From: Arenibacter algicola
Lineage (GTDB): Bacteria; Bacteroidota; Bacteroidia; Flavobacteriales; Flavobacteriaceae
Direction: 5' to 3'
Assembly: GCF_018860365.1 (NCBI RefSeq)
Contig: NZ_JAHKPO010000014.1
Coordinates: 1 to 64,000 of the forward strand
Length of the DNA: 64,000 nt
The position numbers and the translations under genes are program-made. The notes under the pieces are model-generated. The model searched no databases. It had not been told where the DNA came from and saw nothing but the letters and a program-made list of their open reading frames with translations. How positions within the stretch are numbered: the first letter of the stretch is position 1; every line of letters begins with the position of its first letter. This document shows positions 27,295-34,589 of this stretch, piece after piece.

Positions 27295-29355
27295 ATGCAG
27301 CGGGAATTAAAAGCACCAAGTGCAAAAAAAATTGAGAAGCAATTAATAAAGCACAATGATGTACGGATTGATGATTACTATTGGCTTAACGAAAGGGAAA
27401 ATCCGGAAGTCATTGCTTTTTTGGAACAGGAAAATGCGTACTATGAGGCAATGACGGCCCATACCAATGAGCTTAAGGATAGCTTGTTCCTAGAGATGAA
27501 GTCCAGGATAAAGGAAGATGATTCTTCCGTTCCCTACAAGTTTAATGGCTATTGGTATGCTACCAGATATGAAGTGGGTAAGGAGTATCCCATTTTTACC
27601 AGAAGGTTTGAAAAAGAGGATGCGGAGGAAGAAATAATGTTCAATTGCAACCTTATGGCAGAGGGGTTGGATTATTTTAACCTAGGAGGCTTGTCCATAA
27701 GTCCCAATAACGAACTGGCGGCCTATGGGGTGGATACTGTTTCCCGAAGGCAATACACCCTGCAAATAAAAAATTTGCGAACCCAAGAGATTTATGGGGA
27801 TAAAATAGAGAACACCACGGGCAGCGCGGTATGGGCCAATGACAATAAAACCTTGTTCTATACCAAAAAAGATCCGGTTACCCTTAGGTCCAACAACATC
27901 TATAGGCATATATTGGGAACATCTCCGGAAGAAGATGAACTGGTTTTTCATGAGGATGACGAAACCTTTACCACCTTTGTTTACAAAACTAAATCCAAAG
28001 AATTTATAGTTATAGGTTCTTCCAGTACATTGACTACCGAATTTCAAATTCTGAGGGCAGATGACCCTAATGGAAAGTTTCATGTGTTTTCCAAAAGAGT
28101 TAGGGGGATGGAGTACTCCTTGACCCATTACGAGGACAATTTTTACATACTGACCAATATGGAAGGGGCAACCAATTTTAAATTGATGACGACTCCTGAA
28201 GACCAAACCGAATCCGAACATTGGGTAGACTTTATTCCGCACAGGGAAGAAGTATTGCTCGAGGATATTGAAATGTTCAATGAATACTATGTTTTGTCCG
28301 AGCGGGAGAATGGCTTGAATAAGTTGAAGATTGTGCGGTGGGATACCGGGGAAAGCTATTATTTACCCTTTGATAATGAGACCTATACGGCCTATGTGGG
28401 TACCAATCCGGATTTTGACACCGAAATTCTTAGATATGGATATAACTCCATGACGACTCCCAGTTCCATCATAGATTTTAATATGAGGACCAAGGAAAAG
28501 GAAATAAAAAAGGAACAAGAGGTATTGGGAGGGAAATTTAACAAGGAAAATTATATTTCAGAACGAATTTGGGCCCCGGCCAGAGATGGTAAAAAAGTTC
28601 CAATCTCCCTGGTCTATCATAAAAACACCAAACTGGACGGTTCCAGTCCGCTATTGCAATACGCATACGGCTCTTATGGTCATACCATAGACCCATATTT
28701 TTCCACAGTACGGTTAAGCCTGTTGGACAGAGGGTTTATTTATGCCATAGCCCATGTACGTGGTGGGGAATATCTGGGCCGTAAATGGTATGAGGAAGGT
28801 AGGTTGCTGAATAAGATCAATACGTTTACCGATTTTATTGATTGTTCCAAATATTTAATAGAAAGAAAATATACAAGTGCCGGACACCTTTATGCCTCGG
28901 GAGGTTCCGCGGGAGGCCTTTTAATGGGCGCCATAGTAAATCTATGCCCTGAAATATATCACGGGGTAATTGCAGCTGTTCCGTTTGTAGATGTGCTTAC
29001 GACCATGTTGGATGATACTATTCCACTGACCACTGGGGAATATGATGAATGGGGCAATCCAAACGAAAAGGAATACTACAGTTATATGAAATCTTATTCG
29101 CCATATGACAATGTATCGCGTCAATTGCAGCCAAATTTGCTGGTTATTACAGGATTTCACGATTCCCAAGTGCAATATTTTGAACCTGCCAAATGGGTTG
29201 CGAAACTTAGAGAGAATAAAATGGACAATAATTTATTGTTGTTCAATATTAATATGGATGCAGGTCATGGCGGTGCTTCGGGCCGATTTGAATCCTTAAA
29301 GGAGGTGGCAAAAGAGTATGCATTTTTGTTAGATTTAGAGCATAAAATTCGATAA
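27295..29355 (+). CDS. S9 family peptidase, oligopeptidase B-like
   Basis: A prolyl-oligopeptidase family serine peptidase of 686 residues that should cleave short peptides, in OpB after basic residues. An N-terminal beta-propeller (about 60-400) caps a C-terminal alpha/beta-hydrolase domain. The triad is Ser538 (ASGGSAGGLLMG), Asp623 (GFHDSQVQYFEPAKW) and His658 (MDAGHGGASGRF), nearly the same spacing as E. coli OpB. The ATG at 27295 (MQRELKAPSA) is chosen because family members start there and because a -7 element lies just upstream. No signal peptide is seen, so it should be cytosolic. Confidence 0.92.
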   Translation: MQRELKAPSAKKIEKQLIKHNDVRIDDYYWLNERENPEVIAFLEQENAYYEAMTAHTNELKDSLFLEMKSRIKEDDSSVPYKFNGYWYATRYEVGKEYPIFTRRFEKEDAEEEIMFNCNLMAEGLDYFNLGGLSISPNNELAAYGVDTVSRRQYTLQIKNLRTQEIYGDKIENTTGSAVWANDNKTLFYTKKDPVTLRSNNIYRHILGTSPEEDELVFHEDDETFTTFVYKTKSKEFIVIGSSSTLTTEFQILRADDPNGKFHVFSKRVRGMEYSLTHYEDNFYILTNMEGATNFKLMTTPEDQTESEHWVDFIPHREEVLLEDIEMFNEYYVLSERENGLNKLKIVRWDTGESYYLPFDNETYTAYVGTNPDFDTEILRYGYNSMTTPSSIIDFNMRTKEKEIKKEQEVLGGKFNKENYISERIWAPARDGKKVPISLVYHKNTKLDGSSPLLQYAYGSYGHTIDPYFSTVRLSLLDRGFIYAIAHVRGGEYLGRKWYEEGRLLNKINTFTDFIDCSKYLIERKYTSAGHLYASGGSAGGLLMGAIVNLCPEIYHGVIAAVPFVDVLTTMLDDTIPLTTGEYDEWGNPNEKEYYSYMKSYSPYDNVSRQLQPNLLVITGFHDSQVQYFEPAKWVAKLRENKMDNNLLLFNINMDAGHGGASGRFESLKEVAKEYAFLLDLEHKIR

Positions 29356-29437
29356 TCAAAAAAAAAGACTAATTTTGTCCTATCAATATTGACATAAATT
29401 AAAAGATGTCGATAAGTTCTAAACCTAGAAACTGTTT

Positions 29438-30478
29438 ATGGAACATAAGATAAACGCTTATAACAACCTCCTAGAACTTGTAGGAAACACCCCATTAATC
29501 AAACTAAATAAAATAGCTGCCAACTTAGAAGGTAATTTTTACGCTAAGGTGGAAGGTTTTAATCCAGGACATTCCTCCAAAGACCGTATTGCCCTTTACA
29601 TAATTGAAGAGGCGGAGCGTAGGGGAATATTAACGGAGGGGAGTACTATAATAGAAACCACTTCGGGAAATACGGGTTTTAGCATTGCCATGATCAGTAT
29701 CATAAAAGGTTATGATTGTATCTTGGCGGTGAGTTCAAAATCTTCCAAGGATAAAATAGACATGCTGAGGTCTATGGGGGCAAAAGTATATGTATGCCCT
29801 GCACACGTAAGCGCAGATGACCCAAGGTCTTATTACGAAGTGGCTAAAAGACTGCACGAGGAAACCGAGGGGTCTATATATATCAATCAATATTTTAATG
29901 ATTTAAACGCCGAGGCCCATTATAAAAGTACGGGACCGGAAATTTGGAATCAGACCAACGGTCATATTACGCATTTAGTAGCCTGTAGTGGTACGGGAGG
30001 TACTATTTCCGGTACCGCTAAGTATCTGAAGGAACAAAATCCCAATATCCGTGTAATAGGTGTGGATGCATATGGTTCCGTTCTTAAGAAATACCACGAG
30101 ACCGGGGAATTGGATACCAAGGAAATTTATCCATACCGTATTGAAGGTCTGGGTAAAAATTTAATACCTACGGCAACCAATTTCAAGGTAATAGATGAAT
30201 TTATTAAGGTTACCGATGAAGAAAGTGCCCATACGGCAAGGGAGATATCCAGAACGGAAGGACTCTTTGTTGGATACACCAGTGGTGCAGTAATGCAAGC
30301 CGTAAGGCAACTGGAGGAAATGGGAGAGTTTAATGAAAATAGCAATGTAGTAGTTATTTTCCCAGATCATGGTTCCAGGTATATGAGTAAGATATATAGT
30401 GACCAGTGGATGTCCGACCAGGGCTTCTTTGATAGTAAAAATGTTGAAGAACCACAAAAAATAGAATTTGTAAAGTAA
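29438..30478 (+). CDS. Cysteine-synthase-family PLP enzyme, likely cysteate synthase
   Basis: A 346-residue PLP enzyme of fold type II with Lys48 as the Schiff-base lysine ([13 protein letters not shown]), the substrate loop [13 protein letters not shown] and the phosphate loop [14 protein letters not shown]. It lacks CBS regulatory domains. Family members make cysteine, cystathionine or related amino acids. Because the next gene is an alpha-oxoamine synthase of the kind that makes 3-ketocapnine, the most likely reaction is O-phosphoserine plus sulfite to L-cysteate, the first step of sulfonolipid synthesis as described for Capnocytophaga. That assignment is inference; an ordinary cysteine synthase is the alternative. 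A terminator and a separate promoter separate the two genes. Confidence 0.8.
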   Translation: MEHKINAYNNLLELVGNTPLIKLNKIAANLEGNFYAKVEGFNPGHSSKDRIALYIIEEAERRGILTEGSTIIETTSGNTGFSIAMISIIKGYDCILAVSSKSSKDKIDMLRSMGAKVYVCPAHVSADDPRSYYEVAKRLHEETEGSIYINQYFNDLNAEAHYKSTGPEIWNQTNGHITHLVACSGTGGTISGTAKYLKEQNPNIRVIGVDAYGSVLKKYHETGELDTKEIYPYRIEGLGKNLIPTATNFKVIDEFIKVTDEESAHTAREISRTEGLFVGYTSGAVMQAVRQLEEMGEFNENSNVVVIFPDHGSRYMSKIYSDQWMSDQGFFDSKNVEEPQKIEFVK

Positions 30479-30501
30479 GGGTTATGCAAAATTTATGATA
30501 T

Positions 30502-30533
30502 AAAAAGCAACGGTTCATAAGTCGTTGCTTTTT
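30502..30533. terminator. Intrinsic terminator
   Basis: AAAAAGCAACG and CGTTGCTTTTT pair around a 10-base loop, 24 bases after the cysteine-synthase-like gene. Confidence 0.88.
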
Positions 30534-30547
30534 ATGTATTAAATAAG

Positions 30548-30579
30548 TTGCATATGCATATTAAAAATATATACTTTTG
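30548..30579 (+). promoter_or_regulatory. Bacteroidota-type promoter of the alpha-oxoamine synthase gene
   Basis: TTG at 30548-30550, a 21-base spacer and TACTTTTG at 30572-30579 match the phylum consensus. The start codon follows 23 bases after the -7 element. It shows that the gene is transcribed on its own rather than only by read-through from the upstream enzyme gene. Confidence 0.72.
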
Positions 30580-30602
30580 CAGTAATAATCAATGTAGGCT
30601 AG

Positions 30603-31862
30603 ATGAGAGATTTATTTGACAGAATTATCGAGAATAAAGGTCCTTTAGGTAAATGGGCTTCCCAAGCAGAGGGATATTTTGTATTTCCAAAATTAGAAGG
30701 TCCGATATCCAATAGGATGAAGTTCCAAGGAAAGGAAGTAATTACCTGGAGTATTAATGATTACTTGGGTTTGGCCAATCTTCCGGAAGTGAAGAAGGTA
30801 GATGGTGAGGCAGCATTGGAGTACGGTGCGGCTTTTCCTATGGGGGCAAGAATGATGAGCGGGCACACGGATTTCCACGAGCAATTGGAACAGGAATTGG
30901 CAGCTTTTGTTAAAAAAGAATCTGCCTATTTGTTGAACTTTGGATACCAGGGGATGGTTTCTGCCATTGATGCTTTGGTTTCCAAGGATGATATTATTGT
31001 GTACGATGTTGATTCGCATGCCTGTATTATAGATGGCGTACGTTTGCATATGGGTAAGCGATTTACCTTTAAGCACAATGACATGGAGAGTCTTGAGAAA
31101 AACTTGGATCGGGCCGTTAAAATGGCGGAACAGACCGGAGGAGGTATATTGGTAATATCCGAAGGGGTATTTGGTATGCGAGGAGAACAGGGCAAGCTTA
31201 AGGAAATTGTTGCTCTTAAGAAAAAATATAATTTCAGATTGTTTGTAGATGATGCACACGGTTTTGGAACCTTGGGTAAAACCGGGGCCGGAACAGGTGA
31301 GGAGCAGGGAATTCAGGATGATATTGATGTTTATTTTGCAACTTTTGCCAAATCTATGGCTGGAATCGGAGCCTTTTTGGCTGCAGATAAAGAGATTATA
31401 GAATATCTTAAATACAACTTGCGATCTCAAATGTTTGCCAAATCATTACCGATGATTTATGTTAAAGGAGCGCTGAAAAGGTTGGATATGCTACGTACCC
31501 AACCGGAGCTTAAGGCAAAACTTTGGGAGAATGTAAATGCATTGCAGAACGGACTAAAGGAAAGAGGTTTTGATATTGGTACTACCACTAGCTGTGTAAC
31601 ACCGGTTTATCTTAACGGTAGTATTCCTGAAGCCATGGCATTGGTTAAGGATTTAAGGGAGAATTTTGGTATTTTCTGTTCTATTGTAGTATATCCGGTA
31701 ATCCCCAAAGGGTTGATTCTTTTGAGAATGATTCCGACGGCCACACATACCTTACAGGATGTATCAGAAACTTTGGAGGCCTTCTCCGTAATACGTGAGC
31801 GATTACAGAACGGTACCTACAAAAGGTTGTCTGCGGCAGTAGCGGCGGCGATGGGAGAATAA
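30603..31862 (+). CDS. Alpha-oxoamine synthase, likely cysteate (or serine) acyltransferase of capnine synthesis
   Basis: A PLP enzyme of fold type I, 419 residues, of the family of serine palmitoyltransferase, KBL and BioF. His139 (DSHACIIDG) stacks on the cofactor in relatives, DDAHGFGTLG (216-225) holds the PLP aspartate and His, and Lys250 (FATFAKSMAGIG) is the Schiff-base lysine. The extended N-terminus (LGKWASQAEGYFVFP) is a feature of the Bacteroidota SPT-like group rather than of BioF or KBL. In Flavobacterium johnsoniae and Capnocytophaga such enzymes condense L-cysteate with an acyl thioester to 3-ketocapnine, needed for sulfonolipids and good gliding. The neighbour favours this; sphingolipid synthesis from serine is the alternative. 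Confidence 0.82.
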   Translation: MRDLFDRIIENKGPLGKWASQAEGYFVFPKLEGPISNRMKFQGKEVITWSINDYLGLANLPEVKKVDGEAALEYGAAFPMGARMMSGHTDFHEQLEQELAAFVKKESAYLLNFGYQGMVSAIDALVSKDDIIVYDVDSHACIIDGVRLHMGKRFTFKHNDMESLEKNLDRAVKMAEQTGGGILVISEGVFGMRGEQGKLKEIVALKKKYNFRLFVDDAHGFGTLGKTGAGTGEEQGIQDDIDVYFATFAKSMAGIGAFLAADKEIIEYLKYNLRSQMFAKSLPMIYVKGALKRLDMLRTQPELKAKLWENVNALQNGLKERGFDIGTTTSCVTPVYLNGSIPEAMALVKDLRENFGIFCSIVVYPVIPKGLILLRMIPTATHTLQDVSETLEAFSVIRERLQNGTYKRLSAAVAAAMGE

Positions 31863-31880
31863 ATTTATTTTGACTTATAT

Positions 31881-31915
31881 AAAAAAGCCAACTTATTAAT
31901 TAAGTTGGCTTTTTT
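31881..31915. terminator. Bidirectional intrinsic terminator
   Basis: Perfect 15-bp arms (AAAAAAGCCAACTTA and TAAGTTGGCTTTTTT) with a 5-base loop end both the alpha-oxoamine synthase gene and the converging GNAT gene. Confidence 0.93.
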
Positions 31916-31954
31916 GATTTTGGATTGGTTTTAATTCCTTTTTTATAAGACCAC

Positions 31955-33073
31955 TTACAGTTCCTTTTTGTAGGTCCTTCGTCTCTTATATATTTTTGGG
32001 TCGAAATGTTTCCATATCTGGCGAATGGCGACATTTTCCTCCAATTCTGGAGTCCTAACACATTTTTCAATTCCCTTGGCCTTAAAGGTCTTGTAATATT
32101 CATTGAACATTACGGCAGTAACTCCTTTGTTCTGGTATTCTGGAAGAACCCCTATCAAATAAAATATAACTTCTTTGCTATTTTTTTTTGCGCTGAGCAA
32201 ATGAAATATGCCAAAAGGGAATAATTTTCCCTTCGCTTTCTGCAAGGCTTTGGAAAATGAAGGCATTACTATTCCGAATGCTATTAATTTGTCATCCTTA
32301 TCCAATATGAATTTGATATACTCGGGATTTATAAAACTGATGTATTTTTTCTTGAAGTATTCTTTTTGGATATCGGTGATGCGGACAAAGGAAGAAAGAG
32401 AGGAGTAGGTCTCGTTAAAAAGATCGAACATCTTATCTGCCCAGGGCATTACATCCTTGGTTTTAGTAAAGTTTAATTCCTTTACACCATATCTTTTTCG
32501 GACCAATTCGTTTGCCTTTTGAAAGAATTTGGGCTCCGCATTGCTAAAGGGGAATTTGTTTTCCATGTATTCCTTTTCCTTTACAAACCCAAAGCGTTCA
32601 AAATGATTTACATAGTACGGATGGTTATACCAAGTAATCATGGTGCCTATCTCATCAAAACCTTCGGTTAGTACGCCTACCTTGTCCAGATTGGAAAAAC
32701 CTACAGGTCCTTCCATGTATGATAACTTATGTTCTTTTCCTATTTCGGCCACCTTATTGAACAGTGCCTCCGTAACTTCAAAGTCGTCCACAAAATCGAA
32801 CCAACCAAAACGCATCTTATTTACCTGCTGTTGGTTCACTTCCAATCTGTTGATAATGGCTGCGACCCTGCCCACAATTTTATTGTTCTTATAAGCTAGA
32901 AAAAACCAGGCATCGGCATCCTTAAAAATCGGATTTTTGCTTTTATCAAAAGAATCCAGCTCATCATTTATAATAGGAGGGACCCAATAAGGGGAATCCT
33001 TGTAAAGTGAAAAAGGAAATTGTACGAAATCTTTAAGTTCCGATTTTGTTTTTGCTTCTTTTAGAGTAACCAT
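31955..33073 (-). CDS. Large GNAT-fold acyltransferase-like protein
   Basis: A 372-residue soluble protein that appears to hold two GNAT-like halves. The N-terminal half has SLYKDSPYWVPPIINDE, FFLAYKNNKIVGRVAAIIN and FGWFDFVDDFEV, a pattern I associate with a family of long GNAT proteins. The C-terminal half carries the acyl-CoA-type motif VIFYLIGVLPEYQNKGVTAV. The substrate is unknown. GNAT-family enzymes include the bacterial ceramide synthase that N-acylates a sphingoid base, and this gene converges on the likely 3-ketocapnine synthase gene, so an N-acyltransferase for capnine is a tempting but unproven idea. It is monocistronic. Confidence 0.65.
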   Translation of the reverse strand: MVTLKEAKTKSELKDFVQFPFSLYKDSPYWVPPIINDELDSFDKSKNPIFKDADAWFFLAYKNNKIVGRVAAIINRLEVNQQQVNKMRFGWFDFVDDFEVTEALFNKVAEIGKEHKLSYMEGPVGFSNLDKVGVLTEGFDEIGTMITWYNHPYYVNHFERFGFVKEKEYMENKFPFSNAEPKFFQKANELVRKRYGVKELNFTKTKDVMPWADKMFDLFNETYSSLSSFVRITDIQKEYFKKKYISFINPEYIKFILDKDDKLIAFGIVMPSFSKALQKAKGKLFPFGIFHLLSAKKNSKEVIFYLIGVLPEYQNKGVTAVMFNEYYKTFKAKGIEKCVRTPELEENVAIRQIWKHFDPKIYKRRRTYKKEL

Positions 33074-33141
33074 ACCATTTATCTTGTATGGTTCAATATT
33101 AGCAATATTAATCTATAGGAAAAAGTACAAAAGTTATTTTG

Positions 33142-34188
33142 TTAGAAATCAATTTCAGAATCGTCCCTATTCTTTTCCTTTTTCTTTAGTTTTCGCAGTT
33201 GTTTTTTAGTAGGCCCCAAATCAACATCCTCAGCGCCGGAACCTTTGTTTTTCTTTTTTTTCTTTTTCTTCATGGCGTTCTTGTTGATGGGCCCGCCATT
33301 TTCTCCTGCTTTTTGATCCTCTATGGCCTTCACCTTGTCCCTGTGCATGTCTATCCTATAGGAGAATCCCATTGTGGCAAAAATCCTGCTGGGCGTATTT
33401 TTAAAACTAGCACCCAAGTTCATATCTACCTGCATATTCTCGCCCAACAAATGGGCCACCCCACTTCTTAAAAGAACGTCCGAATACCGATCACTTTTTA
33501 TCCCTTGGTTTTCTACAAAGACACTCCATTTTGGGTCTCTGAAGGCGTGGGATAAGGATACCGTGTAGTTCCATTCCGGAAAATCCGTTCCCAATCTGTC
33601 ATAGGCAATATTGGAAATAAGTACAAATCTTGGGGTGAGCCTGCTTTGTGTCGCAACCATTACCCTTGGGGAGACTGTTGGGTCACCTCGGTAAAACGGA
33701 TTATCACCCAATACAAAATTGGCACCTGCGTAGACCGATACGGCCGGGATTAGATTTTTTAGCTTAAATCCGTAGTTGGCCTTCCAGCTATAAAGATTGG
33801 GCTTGTTATTTTCGGGATTCTTGAAAGGATCGTAAACCAAAAATTTTAAACCTATTCTGTTTCTGGAAAAATCGGTGTTCGTAATTTCTACCCCTGTGTT
33901 GGTATATGTTTTATTTTGATTGTCGAAAGTACCTTCATAATTCAACTCCAAGGTTTCGAAAAGTAGGCCATAGCGCAATGACAGATCGGCTCCAAAAATA
34001 TTGGATTCGGTAGCTAGCCTAGTATGGTCCTGTTGTTCATAAGCAACGCCAAACTCGGCCTGTAAAACATTGGTGCCAATGGCATATGCACTTACAGATA
34101 GTCCAGGTCTATTGGAGTTGATGACATCGGTGTATTGCGAAAAAGCGACCAATGGAATGGTGAAAATTCCAAATATTAGTATTTTCAT
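33142..34188 (-). CDS. Outer-membrane barrel protein (transporter family) with poly-Lys tail
   Basis: The start at 34188 (MKILIFGIFTIP) gives 348 residues with a signal peptide ending AFSQ. The mature part begins INSNRPGLSVSAYAIGTNVL, characteristic of a family of outer-membrane transporter-like barrels of Bacteroidota, and goes on with alternating strands to about residue 280. The last 65 residues are not barrel: they hold seven Lys in a row and further Lys/Arg-rich stretches (KKQLRKLKKKEKNRDD), ending in an acidic EIDF. Such a basic tail on a barrel protein is odd. Function unknown. It is divergent from the DUF4834 gene. Confidence 0.75.
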   Translation of the reverse strand: MKILIFGIFTIPLVAFSQYTDVINSNRPGLSVSAYAIGTNVLQAEFGVAYEQQDHTRLATESNIFGADLSLRYGLLFETLELNYEGTFDNQNKTYTNTGVEITNTDFSRNRIGLKFLVYDPFKNPENNKPNLYSWKANYGFKLKNLIPAVSVYAGANFVLGDNPFYRGDPTVSPRVMVATQSRLTPRFVLISNIAYDRLGTDFPEWNYTVSLSHAFRDPKWSVFVENQGIKSDRYSDVLLRSGVAHLLGENMQVDMNLGASFKNTPSRIFATMGFSYRIDMHRDKVKAIEDQKAGENGGPINKNAMKKKKKKKNKGSGAEDVDLGPTKKQLRKLKKKEKNRDDSEIDF

Positions 34189-34276
34189 AAGGCGTTTCGT
34201 GGAAACATTATACTCCATAGGTACTATTTTATTATTATTTTAAGACTTTTGCACTATTAATACAACGTTAGAATTG

Positions 34277-34284
34277 TACTTTTG
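34277..34284 (+). promoter_or_regulatory. Probable -7 element of the DUF4834-YfhO operon
   Basis: TACTTTTG lies 22 bases before the DUF4834 start. A TTTTG ends at 34251, giving a 25-base gap to the -7 element, slightly longer than the usual 17-23 bases. Confidence 0.5.
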
Positions 34285-34306
34285 ATATAAAATTTGTCAA
34301 CTTATT

Positions 34307-34570
34307 ATGGGTTTTTTAAAAACGATACTAATTGTACTCTTAGTATACTATTTGCTTAAAATACTGGCTAAATGGTTTGCGCCTAAATTGTTTAAGTACG
34401 CAGCAAAGAAGACCGAGGAACATTTCAAGGAACAGTTTGAAGGTTTTGCCGGTCAGCAAACTCAGGAAGAAGAGCAAATAGGTGACGTTATAATTGATAG
34501 GAAAACGACCAAGAAAAAGAACAGCTCAAAAAATGTTGGAGAATACATAGATTTTGAGGAAATTGAATAA
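34307..34570 (+). CDS. DUF4834 family small membrane protein
   Basis: An 87-residue protein with a single N-terminal membrane helix (about 3-24, LKTILIVLLVYYLLKILAKW), then a charged region and an acidic C-terminus (GEYIDFEEIE). The layout matches DUF4834, which is found almost only in Bacteroidota and has no known role. It is the first gene of an operon with YfhO, 19 bases apart. Confidence 0.85.
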   Translation: MGFLKTILIVLLVYYLLKILAKWFAPKLFKYAAKKTEEHFKEQFEGFAGQQTQEEEQIGDVIIDRKTTKKKNSSKNVGEYIDFEEIE

Positions 34571-34589
34571 CCTTTTACCATAACCAAAC

